Under the pieces are notes generated by a model. That model worked only from the letters and a program-made list of their open reading frames with translations. It was not told the DNA's origin and made no database searches. Of a stretch of 64,000 nucleotides of DNA, positions 47,941 through 61,250 are shown one piece after another; positions within the stretch are counted from its first letter, which is position 1; the number at the start of each line of letters is the position of its first letter. The position numbers were made by a program, and so were the translations under genes. The DNA lies in NCBI RefSeq assembly GCF_040807025.1, contig NC_090943.1:7054356-7118355 (forward strand), written 5' to 3'. This DNA comes from Struthio camelus. Lineage: Eukaryota > Chordata > Aves > Struthioniformes > Struthionidae.

Positions 47941-47976
47941 GAGTAACGACCAGTATAGACAAAGCAGGATGAAAAG
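47941..47976 (+). other. SCN5A: SCN5A 5'UTR portion of the first coding exon
   Basis: A T-rich tract leads to two possible acceptors, TTTGTTTCAG (ending 47924) and CCACTACTAG (ending 47940); the second is used here. The 36 nt to the start codon contain AAGCAGGATGAAAAG, close to the human SCN5A 5'UTR immediately before its ATG as I recall it. An acceptor here implies at least one noncoding exon further left, as in mammals. A + strand ATG at 47969 lies in this leader (see the upstream reading frame). Confidence 0.65.
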
Positions 47977-48243
47977 ATGGCTGACTTCTTGTTACCACCG
48001 GGTACTAACAGCTTCCACCGGTTCACGCCTGAATCCTTGGCTGCGATTGAGAAACGAATTGCGGAGAAGCTTGCGAGGAACGCGAAGCAGGAATACAGGG
48101 AGCAGCTTGGTGAAGAAGAGAAACCTCAGCCTCAGTTTGACTTACAAGCTTGCAAGAAGCTACCCGATATCTATGGGACTGTACCTCCAGAGCTCATTGG
48201 AGAGCCACTGGAGGACCTTGACCCTTTCTACAATGATCGCAAG
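47977..48243 (+). CDS. SCN5A: SCN5A coding exon 1: sodium channel N-terminal domain (residues 1-89)
   Basis: SCN5A (Nav1.5) is the pore-forming alpha subunit of the main cardiac voltage-gated sodium channel, in the plasma membrane. This 267-bp exon encodes the start of its cytoplasmic N-terminus, beginning [13 protein letters not shown] and ending [33 protein letters not shown] (residues 13-31) and [14 protein letters not shown] are hallmark sodium-channel sequences. [10 protein letters not shown] matches Nav1.5 better than Nav1.1-1.4, 1.6, 1.7 or Nav1.8, whose start differs. Relative to human Nav1.5 as I recall it, the variable stretch at about residues 34-45 is two residues shorter. The ATG has a strong context (A at -3, G at +4). 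The exon closes in phase 0 at a good GT donor (AAG then GTGAGC). Nav1.8 (SCN10A) is the main alternative and fits less well. Confidence 0.93.
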
Positions 48244-49994
48244 GTGAGCACCAGCAAGACATTCTCCTTCTTTGCATTTGCTGAAGCATAAAATGTTTGT
48301 CTGTTTTGATGACTCTGGTTTTTGTCTTTCCTCAGCCAGTAAAAATATTTTTTTCCAATTTAAGGATCAGAGTTTTGGCATGAGGAGGGCTCCCAGCAAA
48401 CATCTAAACAGCAGGGCAGTGGAGTAAACAGTGTAATTAAGACTTGGGTGTTTTCAGATAGCACTGAATATTAATGTACAGTGTCTGACAAGAGCACTGC
48501 AGTAGCTGAGTTAAACGAAGCCAGAGGATTTTATCTACCCTATCTTGCTGTCTTCATGAGACTTGACTCTTCACAGATCTGTTTACCACTTAAGCGCCTT
48601 AATGTTAAGAGCTTCTGGGTGCCTTGAGTCTTGCACTAGCACTCTGCACAGGAGTGAAAGGCACCTGCGCAGCCGCTCCTGGAGGGCAACGGCCCTTTTC
48701 CTGCCGAGGGCTAGCTAAACTCCCTTCTCAATGCTATTTAAGATGACCAAAACAGAGCTAAGGGTGAGTGTTAGCGGTGTGTGCCGTGCTGGCACTTTGC
48801 AGAAGAGTATGCTTCATCCTAAAGTGAGTATCACCTGATGCGAAGTCATGTGTAGGCTGGACAAAAGCCACAACAGTACAAACAGCTTCTGACAAAAGGC
48901 TGTGGGCAGCGGTGCCGCGCGGCTTGCTTACTACGATTTGTTCCCCCGTTCCAAACATTTCCCAGCATGGAGCACAGTATAAGGTTTGGAAGCACAACAT
49001 GTTTTTAGACTGCTTCCAGTTCTTTCAGGTACTGATGTTCTTGGTTTTGGGCTCTGCTATTTTCTGTAAACAATGGGCTGATATAATCGCAATGCTTCTT
49101 TTGTTAAAACAGTGTAGAAACAGATGCAACAGCTACAAAATCAAAGTTAAATGGGCAAAGAGAAATAGAATACTTATCTGGAAGGTCCAGAATTAATTTA
49201 TAAATGTTTATGGCTGTGTTGTTCCTGCTATTCCCAGGCACAAGCAGCAGGATATAGATCTGCCATTTTTGTGTCGTAAAGGACTTAGATGCAAGATGGG
49301 CGAGTTGCAGAGTTACTTAGAGTTTGTCTGTGGAGTGGCCTGATCCTGTCTCTGAGTGAATGTTCTCCTGCGAAGGGTTGGGCATCTGCAAAGCCCTGTA
49401 AATTGAGCAAGCATCCGACTCACCTTTGCTTTGGATTAAAGATAATTCAGCGTTGTGTCTCTCCGGTCATATTAACCTGAATATAGTAACAGCGTCTCAG
49501 TGCCAGGGCCGGGTTAGATCCTGTGGTGGAAGTGTGCCTCATACCCCCTCGTTTGAAAGATGAGACAAAAAAACTGACTGAGAGCAACAGGATGCTCCAG
49601 GTAGGGAAGTTGGAGTAACAAAATAATAGCATTGCTGGCACCTGGGAGGAAAAGCAGCATAAAAGTACCTCCACCACATTTCAGTCTCCAGATCGTCTTT
49701 TATTTTTAGAGGCGAGTACTCTCCCTCCCCAGCCTCATGATGGAGGTGGCGGCATGAGATCCTATAAGAAATGAAGGAGCAAAAGGGTTGGGATGTTGCA
49801 ATAGGATGGTCAGTCGCTCTGCAGGGAGGGTCTTGGGAGAAACTTCCCGGAATGAAAAGGAGTGTGGGGGTCCAGGGAGGGAGTGGGGAAGAAGTCTGGG
49901 ATGCTGGCAGGAATTTCCCAATGGGAACTGGGCTGGGAAAAGCTGGGTATTAATGCAAATACTGAATGTTCTCATTTCCTATTTTGTTTTCCAG
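48244..49994 (+). other. SCN5A: SCN5A intron (GT-AG), 1751 bp
   Basis: Begins GTGAGC and ends TTTGTTTTCCAG, a conventional U2-type intron. No exon-like sequence or clear transposon was seen inside. Confidence 0.9.
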
Positions 49995-50113
49995 ACATTT
50001 ATAGTACTGAACAAAGGGAAGACAATCTTTCGATTTAGTGCCACTCCTGCCTTGTATATACTTAGCCCTTTCCATCCAATCAGAAGGACTGCAATTAAAA
50101 TTTTGGTACATTC
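49995..50113 (+). CDS. SCN5A: SCN5A coding exon 2: end of N-terminus, up to S1 (residues 90-129)
   Basis: This 119-bp exon encodes [20 protein letters not shown] (residues 90-109), then [19 protein letters not shown], and the first two bases of S129. The [15 protein letters not shown] and PIRR motifs are near-invariant across vertebrate sodium channels and lead straight into the first transmembrane helix. The length equals the corresponding human exon (119 bp, from memory). The acceptor is an ordinary CCAG, but the exon ends at an AT-AC type donor (ATATCCTT at 50114), not a GT. Residues R102 and R119-R120 correspond, by an offset of two, to human positions 104 and 121-122. Confidence 0.96.
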
Positions 50114-53100
50114 ATATCCTTTCTGTTGATTTCCCTCCTAGTGTATTTTATGACATTGTTTTTAAACACAGATCAGTGGAAATATGAAATCATTTGATTC
50201 CAATAAGCTGTTTTAAAATTTTAGTTGCACTTGTTTGCTGATATAACCAGAAGTGTGCTTGGATTTTTGGTCTGTTTTATTTTATATTGATAAATGAGGT
50301 GTGAATGTAATTCTTTTATACTACTGGCATCAGATATGTGAACTACACTAGAGAGTTTTTAAGGTGTAAAGGGCCTCACCATAGTTAGCAAAGAGTCAGT
50401 GGAGTCACTTGGGTACAGTAATTCAGAAAAGAAGTGAGCAGGTAGTTGGGTAGAGGTCCTCTGATGAACAGCTTTGCCATACGCTGCTTAAGCTACCTCT
50501 CCCATGAGACCAGGTGCAGATGCGGTTTAATTTCGAACTGCCTCAAAATTAAATTTTTTGCTGTCCTGAAACAGAGCATTTTAAAATTGCTTTGCTGTGT
50601 TGTTAGTTTGTTTAGTTTCAACCTGTCATCCAGCTTGAAATGAAAATGCACATTGGCCTGCTGGACCTCTCAGCAGAACGGCAATGCTCGATTTCACCTA
50701 GCCCGAGTTCTGAAGTAATACGAGGGTATTACTTAAGGGGTGGTGGGGGTTGTTTTATTTTCTAAATATGGCCACAGAGACATTATATTCTGATTTAGTC
50801 AGTTCTGTCCGGAAGATCAAACTGAGCTAAATGTCCAGCTTTGTACGAACATTACTAAAAAGACACCCTTTTTCATGAGTCGCCTTCTTTTTCTACAGTG
50901 CACGTGCCAGGCTTGGCACTGATAATTCAAACACTGTACATGCTGCTGTGATGATTGTGTGACATTTTAGTGATAGAAATTCCTCAGCTGCAGTGCCTGC
51001 ATCTACCAGACAGGGCTAATAAATACTAAGCAGGTAGCACCTCAGAATCACTGGTTTATTATCAGATTTAGGGGAAAAAATAAAGAAAGAAACCAGTTTC
51101 CCTAGGCTCTCTATGCAGTGGGGAAAAAAAGGGATCTGAGAATAGAACTGTCCTAACAAGAGGGAACATAGGTGAGGCTCCTAGTAACAACAATTCTATG
51201 TAAAAAAGAGTATGCAATATCAGCCAAGACATTTTTATGGTTTCTAAGAATACAACATAGACTTTTGCACAGACATTTGTTTATGCATCAAGTTACACCT
51301 GCAGGCAGTTCAGCGTGTGCTGCTGTATACTCAGGGCCAAACAGTGTTTATTAGGTACAGTTACATCAGAACAGCCTTGCTGAAGCTAATTGAGATCAAT
51401 GGATTTCCATGGCTATGACTCAGACAAGAATTTGAAAATTGAGCTTCTTAGCCAAAAGTGCATATGTGTAAATATGGATTCTGGCTGTGGAGGCCTATTC
51501 TGTTTTACTACTCACTTTCTGTTACAGCTGCTCGTGAAGCCAAGAGGTCACAGGTATGTGTAACACACAGGAACTACACGCCCTTGGTGGCAGTCAACCA
51601 AAAGATAAGAGTGCAAGAAGTCCTTATCACGTTACCTCCAAGGACAGAGAACACAGATGAGTGAATGTCAAAGACGTGTGAGGAGCAAAAATATGGTCAG
51701 ACAAGGAGCATAAAATTTCTGAAGTGGAAGGCCGCAAAGCTAACAGCATTTTAGTTCCAGAAAGACCCAAGTTATCAACTTGTGTTGATAATGTCAGACA
51801 ATCTAACAGCTCAGCCTTCGGCAAGGCACAGGCAGGAGGCAACAGTCCCCGTCACAATAATACATCGGCGTAGTTCCTGCATTAGGCAGTGCATTGTTTT
51901 CTGTCAATAAAGGCCTTTCACAGCAACCTGAAACACAAAGGCCAATTTGGCTGAGCAGGAAGTCAATATCCCGGGCAGAAAGGAGTCTGAATCGGCAAGT
52001 ACTCAAGCAGATAATATCACAGACATGAATTTGGGAACTAGATCTACTGTTTTGCGTGAGTGTAATCAAGCAATCTTTATTTTCCCTAGGGCAAAAGCCA
52101 AAAGAGCATTAACTGTCACGTAAGTGTCTGAAGCAACTTCTTTAGCAGATGCTGTATTTCCATTTCCAGTCATTGAATGTACCTCGAAGGCCAACAGTAG
52201 AATAGAATAGAGAGGACAGAATAAAATCATCCTATATAGAAACTGTGGGGATCGCATTTCTCGGTTAAGTAGCTTATGTGGAGTTCTTCCACTGAAACTT
52301 CAGGCAGGATAAATCCTGTATCTTCACTGGTCATCCAGTCAAGGTTAGGCTAGTCAGTTTAGTTAGAAATATACCCTTGCAAGGGAAAGAATATCCATAG
52401 GCTGACAAACCTCCTAGTACTAGAAATTACTTCAATTAACAATGTACCTGTAAAACTCTTTTAGGGATCTGTCTTCCTCTTTAGATTGTAGCAGGCCTTG
52501 TGGTAGGACCACGGTTGAGATGGCTGCCTGAGCAAGGCCCTGGCCCATTTCTATTTCGGGGGACTTGAGGAGCATGGAGGTGCAACCGTTTGCTTTGTAT
52601 CAGATGCAAAACAAAATTATTGATTAAATACTCTGTCTTCTGCATCGTTAACTATTTCACCATCTCTACTTACTAATAAGATTAAATCACTGCTGAGATT
52701 TCATTCATGTCTTATGCTTTAAAGATTCCTTCTTATTTCATATTGCCTGCAAGCCATGGGTTGTTCTGTGGTTTCCTAGTTTCTCCAAGCGATTTGCTGT
52801 CCTTTATCGAATACACAGCAATTGTTGTTTCCTACTTTTTCTAGTTATTAGATGTTCTTCAGCTCAATTTGCCACAGATCTAGGATGGTCTTTTCTCCAG
52901 AATTACCTTCCTTGATGCTAAATTATAGATTCTTGCTCATCTAAATATTTTCTTCTTAAAGATTTCCCAATTTTTGTTCATATTTTCTGCTTGCAACTTC
53001 TCTGCCATCTGGTTTGATTCATTTTCCTCTGTAAGGAAAAATGAGACCCTGTGAAGCACTTGTTATATGTATTATTGATTGGGACTAACCTTTGCCTGCC

Positions 53101-55550
53101 CATATTATATCTAATTTGGCAATGATCGCTTAAACAGCCCTTAGTTTTCAGTCTGCTAATTAACCGTTATCCATCATAATGAAGTCTAAAATAGAAGTAT
53201 GTTATGTTTAGTTTGATAGCTTTGTACTGAAAGATAATAATTTATAATTTTTAGGAATTCCTTATACAGACTGCAGAAGATGCCGTTCTGTAACTTCATA
53301 TTGGAAATATCCCAATACAAAAAAAGTTTTACTTTCAGTTTCTTGTAGAAAGGATCCTGACGAGGGGCTTAATATATTGGATTTGTGGTCTGTAACAGGT
53401 ACCAAACAGTAGTCCCTTTCGGAATGTATTAACCATGTGTGTGATCCATGTTAACTCATGGATCGGTATGCTTTCAAAATGTAGAATTAACAGTAATTCT
53501 TAGTTATGTTGCAGGCAATGGCCTTAAAATAGATTGTCTCAATTTCATCTTCTTTACTCACTCTGTCCTTTCTGAGTAAACAACCAGCATCAATTTTCAG
53601 CAGTCTGCTTATGCAAACAATTGCATTAGATTTCAGGAAAGCGAATATTCATTCCGTAGGAATTTCCATTTTCTCTTACTGATTGGACAGACCTCTAATT
53701 CTGGTGTATAGCTAGCTGAAATGATTCTTCCCTTCATATTCTTTGTCATTTTGATCTTCTTGATGAAACTCAGTTTGAATTCATAGCGCATTTGTTGACC
53801 CAAAAACGGACCCCTTACATTTTCACCTTGTGTCCTCCTGGATATTCTCTTTGATCTTCACATGAGAAGGCTGTGACACCTGCCTTTGATTAAGCATTTG
53901 AGAAGGTTGTTAGATTCAGCTTATGCTACAAGGAAACAAGGAGATATATATGTATATATATCTTAGACCTGTGATCCTAAAATGGGTGATTATAGAAGAA
54001 TTTCCTTGTGCAGAATCGAATGGAAGGATGGTCCTTATTTGGCATGGTCTGCAGATGCCACTCTGCTGTACTGCCGTTATTTTTATAGGATTTTCATTGT
54101 AGTTGAAAAAGTCATCCAATGTTTTTTAAGCTGACTACAATTTACAACTAATCACATTAACTGGATAGACTAGATAGATAGTTTTAGAAACCTATTCTGG
54201 GCTAAATTAAGAAAAGGAGACTGGATATCACATATGCTTCACAGTAGAAGCATTTAGTAGAAGGTGTAGGCTTCAGAAGTGGAAAATGTTTGTGAGTTGA
54301 GGAGTCCCTTTGAGTTCAATTACTGATTTTTCTGATGGCACCAGGGAATATGCACGTTGGTTACTACCAATTTAGCTTTGCAGTTGCTTGTGTGGCACAT
54401 CGGAAAATGTTCCATTCTATATTCAGCAGAGGTTTTGGCTCTGTGAAAGGACAGCATTCATACAAACATTTCAGGACATACCCTTGAAACAATATTTTCA
54501 GATTGCTATTCTCAAATGAAAAAAAACACCAATGCAATCTGTAAAGGGGTGAAACAAGAAAATAGTATTTTTTTTTCTGAATGAGGCGAAAGAAGTTTGC
54601 ATTTGTGTTCTACTGACTTCCTCTGACAAGGGTTACAGCCTATTGACCGAACTGGAAGTTGTTTGTCCTTGCCTTAACTTTTTAAACTCATTGCTTAAGC
54701 TTCTCCCGGTAACATGGAGCCTAATATTTACACGGGGGAATCCCATCACGTATTTTTGCTTTTTGTTGTTTGTTTTTACCAGAAAGTGGCATATGCTTTC
54801 AGGAGAGCAGTTCAGTGAACGATGTTTTCAACTTCAGGAATCTGATTTAGGGCGCTCTTTGTTTTATTTATGGCCTCAGCTTTAGCAGCTAAGTGCATGG
54901 ACTATACACTTAGGAGGTTCATTTTAGCTGTCAATTAGGAAGCTGGTGCCTCAGCTGAGGTAGTCAGCCTTGCAGACCAAGACTGCATTTGCCAGCTGGG
55001 TTTGCAGACCAAGCCTTAAAATTAGTGCTCTGAAGCTCAGATTTGCCCTTGGTGAAAGTGTATACTGAAAGGAAGTCCTAAAGCCCATCAGACAGATTAG
55101 AAAGATCAGATTTATCACTTACCTATTGCCTGAGAAATGTTTCACGATGCAAAACAAACTGGGAATTTGCAGACACAGGTTTTCCTTAAATACATAAATG
55201 ATCCTAATCCCTCTTTTCATTCAAAGTTGCACACCTACGCAAATTGTCATCTGACCAACACGGCTGTAATTTTGGGGTATTGTACTTTCAGAAAACTGCA
55301 GAGTCAGTGCATTTGTTTACTGTGCAAAGTACGCATAAAAGATGTAGGCGACAGAAAAAAAGCAGGGAAGAGTCTCTCAGTTTTTTCATGTTTACATAAT
55401 TACCTGTTCCTTCACACACTCGCAAACAGGTGTCTATGATAGTTGTTAAGCATCTTGCAAATTACGAGTGAGCTGTCACATCTTGCGTGAAATGATTAAA
55501 ATTTATGAAGTCTTATAACAGATGCGGTTTTCCTTAATTCACTTATTTAC
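50114..55550 (+). other. SCN5A: U12-type AT-AC intron of SCN5A, 5437 bp
   Basis: The intron starts ATATCCTTT, the consensus U12 donor, and ends in AC at 55550 instead of AG. The branch-site motif TTCCTTAAT (55530-55538) fits TTCCTTRAY fully. Its branch adenosine lies about 13 nt before the intron end, the usual short spacing for this class. No GT-AG pair keeps the reading frame and the exon lengths. Minor-spliceosome introns at this position are established for vertebrate sodium channel genes. A long CR1 remnant (52600-53900) lies inside. Confidence 0.95.
52600..53900 (-). mobile_element. Long degraded CR1 LINE remnant, antisense, in the AT-AC intron
   Basis: On the + strand, the order of diverged landmarks fits a reverse-complemented CR1 coding region. 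They are AAATACTCTGTCTTCTGCATCG (split here: AAATACTCTGTCTTC, TGCATCG; near 52627), the AAGATTCCTTCTTATT part (about 52722), TAATTTGGCAATGATCGC near 53112, and GATTTGTGGTCTGTAACAGG near 53379. The last recalls 'ggtctatagcagacacc' of CR1. Divergence is high and the borders are approximate. Identification rests on remembered consensus. Confidence 0.6.
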
Positions 55551-55640
55551 ATTGTTCAGTATGTTTATTATGTGCACTATTTTAACTAATTGTGTGTTCA
55601 TGGCACAATCAGAGAACCCGCCGTGGAATAAATATGTTGA
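55551..55640 (+). CDS. SCN5A: SCN5A coding exon 3: DI-S1 and the S1-S2 loop (residues 129-159)
   Basis: This 90-bp exon completes S129 and encodes [18 protein letters not shown] (residues 130-147), the hydrophobic S1 helix of domain I. The short extracellular S1-S2 loop [11 protein letters not shown] follows, with the first two bases of E159. The loop pattern NPPW.KYVE is typical of the family; human Nav1.5 has a DPPPWTKYVE version. Length matches the human exon (90 bp, from memory). The upstream acceptor is AC of the U12 intron; the downstream donor is a strong GTAAGT (55641). Confidence 0.95.
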
Positions 55641-59270
<3,630 letters not shown>

Positions 59271-59479
59271 TAAGTAGCACTCCATTGTATTTTTCAAGAC
59301 AGTGATGAGCAGTAGCATTTCTTAAAAAATTACCTGGCTGTTCTTTTTTTCCTTTCAAGTTGTATTGGAAATGAGAAAATGATGACGTATGTTAGGATGG
59401 ACTTTATTTTCCTGAGTGATTTAACAGCAAGAAGTCAGAAATTCTCAGTTCTGTTCCAGATCTCTCAATTCACCAGACT

Positions 59480-59575
59480 ATTTTGGAGATACTACTTAAT
59501 CTCTCTGTGCTCTGCTAGAGTTGTTTGTAAAATATTTGCAATAATACTTGTCTGTGTAATGTAGGTTTAGGAGAC
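59480..59575 (-). mobile_element. MIR-like SINE fragment, antisense
   Basis: CTACTTAATCTCTCTGTGCT, then GTTTGTAAAATATTTGCAAT, AATACTTGTCTGTGTAATGT and AGGTTTAGGAG follow the reverse-complemented MIR pattern 'acttaacctctctgtgcctcagtttcctcatctgtaaaatgggaataatacctgcct'. It is old, with no flanking duplication seen. Confidence 0.6.
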
Positions 59576-61140
59576 TTCACCAAGTAGATTGCAAGACCTC
59601 TAATAGAAAGTATTATAAGTGTGTAACTTTATTGCTGATGTATCAGAATCCCTATTTATACTCTATCCGTCTGTAACACTTACCAAAGCCACCCTGGCGT
59701 TTCATTTAAGATGTGGTCTCACTTTTGAACGAAGAAAGTAGCAACTAGCCTGGCTCGTCATGGATCAACTATACATTAATAAACAAGTTTTAGTTAGTAA
59801 CTGATAAAAAAAAGTCTGTACCGCACCCACAGGCGTCTAAGAAATGTCTTGGAATATGACAGTATAGTGGGACATTCAAAAAGGGAGCAAGAAGTTGGAA
59901 AATCTGTATCTGAGATGTGGAGGAAGATGAGCTGGAAACCTCACAGGGAGGAGCACAGGACACAGCTATACTTCAGGGTTTGCAGTCATCTCAAAGCTAA
60001 CCTTGACTTTACAGATTTTCTTCATCCTGAAAATAATTTTTACTTCTATAAGGAATTAATTTAAAGGCTTCTGAAACTTGCTTTATATCTTGGGAATAGA
60101 AATATGGCCCCAGCAAGATATTCCCCTCCAGCTATGTACTTCTACTCAGATTGTTAGAGTTCACTCAGGACATTCGGGGTTCTGGTGCTGTGAAAGAGCT
60201 GATGGAGTTGTGGCATCTAGACAGCTAAAAATACACTGGGGTAGGGGAGGTGTCAGCCAACGCTTGTGGACGACACGGGGTCAGCCCAGGCTCTGGAGGA
60301 AGGCAGGTGTCTGACAGTGTCAGTATTTCCAGCTGAGCTAAAAGTCCAGATTCTCTTTATGGTCAAAAAAGAGAGAAGAGCACGTCAGGAGCACACCTCA
60401 CGTCATCTTGAAGTGGAAACCAACAGAGGTGCCTGAAAGGCCCCGTTTCCTTCCACTAATTGTAGAAGGAGTTCATCTGATCAGCTCAGGTGGAGATATC
60501 GGCAGTGCCTCAACCTCTGCGAGGAGAATCCCACCGTCCGTGAGCTGTACATGGCCTCTTCTGCCTGCACCGGCCTCAGCGTGGAGCTGGGCGCCGGGGC
60601 TGTGCAGGCCCTCCTGGGGAGCCGTGGTCAGGTCCTGGGTCAGGTCCTAGGTCCTGTGCATGGGAGAGCCAGGCCGCTGGCCTCGGTGGGGTTATTCTAG
60701 CGAAGGGGGAGTGATGCTACAGGGAACCAGGCCCAGGCTTTATTTAGAAATGACAAACAGATTGGTTTTATTTTTTAGTCTTTTTGCTCTTCTTCTTCAT
60801 TACTTACTTCTTCCCTTTTCTGGATACTGATCTGCCTGTATTTTCTACTTAATGATAACTATATTCTGCTCCTGTTTTAGTTTAGTTCTTGCTGCCCTCT
60901 TTATTCCTCATAATTCACAACCTTAAGTGAAATGCAAGCCTGCTAGCACTGACATTTGAGCTGAACCCATAGTGTCTGAATAGTACTGGAAATGAGAAAA
61001 ACTGTTCAACCCACACTTAGTTCAAACACTACTAAGGGCCACTGAAGTTAGTAGCGAGACTCTGATAGGGTGCAGGGTTTAGGACTAATAATCTTGGTGG
61101 TATTTCTCGAGCAATAGCACAAAGATGCATAAGACCTGTA

Positions 61141-61250
61141 TGGACTTCAACAGGGAGATTCCCACTTATTTTAGTAGGCTTTGGATCAAAGCCAGCCCTA
61201 AGGTCAGATCCTGATATCTGTTACTGCATTCCTATGGATTTTGCTGAAAT
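61141..61250. mobile_element. Palindromic MITE-like fragment
   Basis: GGACTTCAACAGGGAGATTC, CCACTTATTTTAGTAGGCTT, TGGATCAAAGCCAGCCCTA and GGTCAGATCCTGATATCTG resemble adjoining halves of 'acttcaatgggctttggatcaggcccta' and 'ggtcagatcctgat' palindromic elements. It is diverged, and two adjacent insertions are possible. Confidence 0.5.

Larger units (their letters stand above)
47969..50004 (+). promoter_or_regulatory. Overlapping upstream reading frame in the SCN5A leader (94 codons when spliced)
   Basis: An ATG at 47969, 8 nt before the SCN5A start, lies in a different frame with an acceptable context (A at -3, A at +4). The frame stays open through the whole first coding exon (91 codons plus 2 nt). 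Across the splice to 49995 it continues AGA CAT TTA and then stops at TAG (50002-50004). The product would be a 94-residue, arginine-rich peptide starting [10 protein letters not shown]. Ribosomes would have to leak past it to reach the channel ATG. Whether the peptide is made is unknown. The open frame may partly reflect chance and the constraints of the overlapping coding frame. The span given includes the intron 48244-49994. Confidence 0.55.

Noticed and set aside
47846..47968. Extension of the upstream frame leftwards from an earlier ATG at 47846
   Set aside because: That part lies left of the splice acceptor, in a T-rich intronic tract, so it should be absent from the mature mRNA. Only the ATG at 47969 is retained.
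50106..50110. GT dinucleotide near the end of the second coding exon as a conventional donor
   Set aside because: Using it would remove conserved residues (VHS before S1) and break the frame. The AT-AC donor at 50114 gives the exact family sequence.
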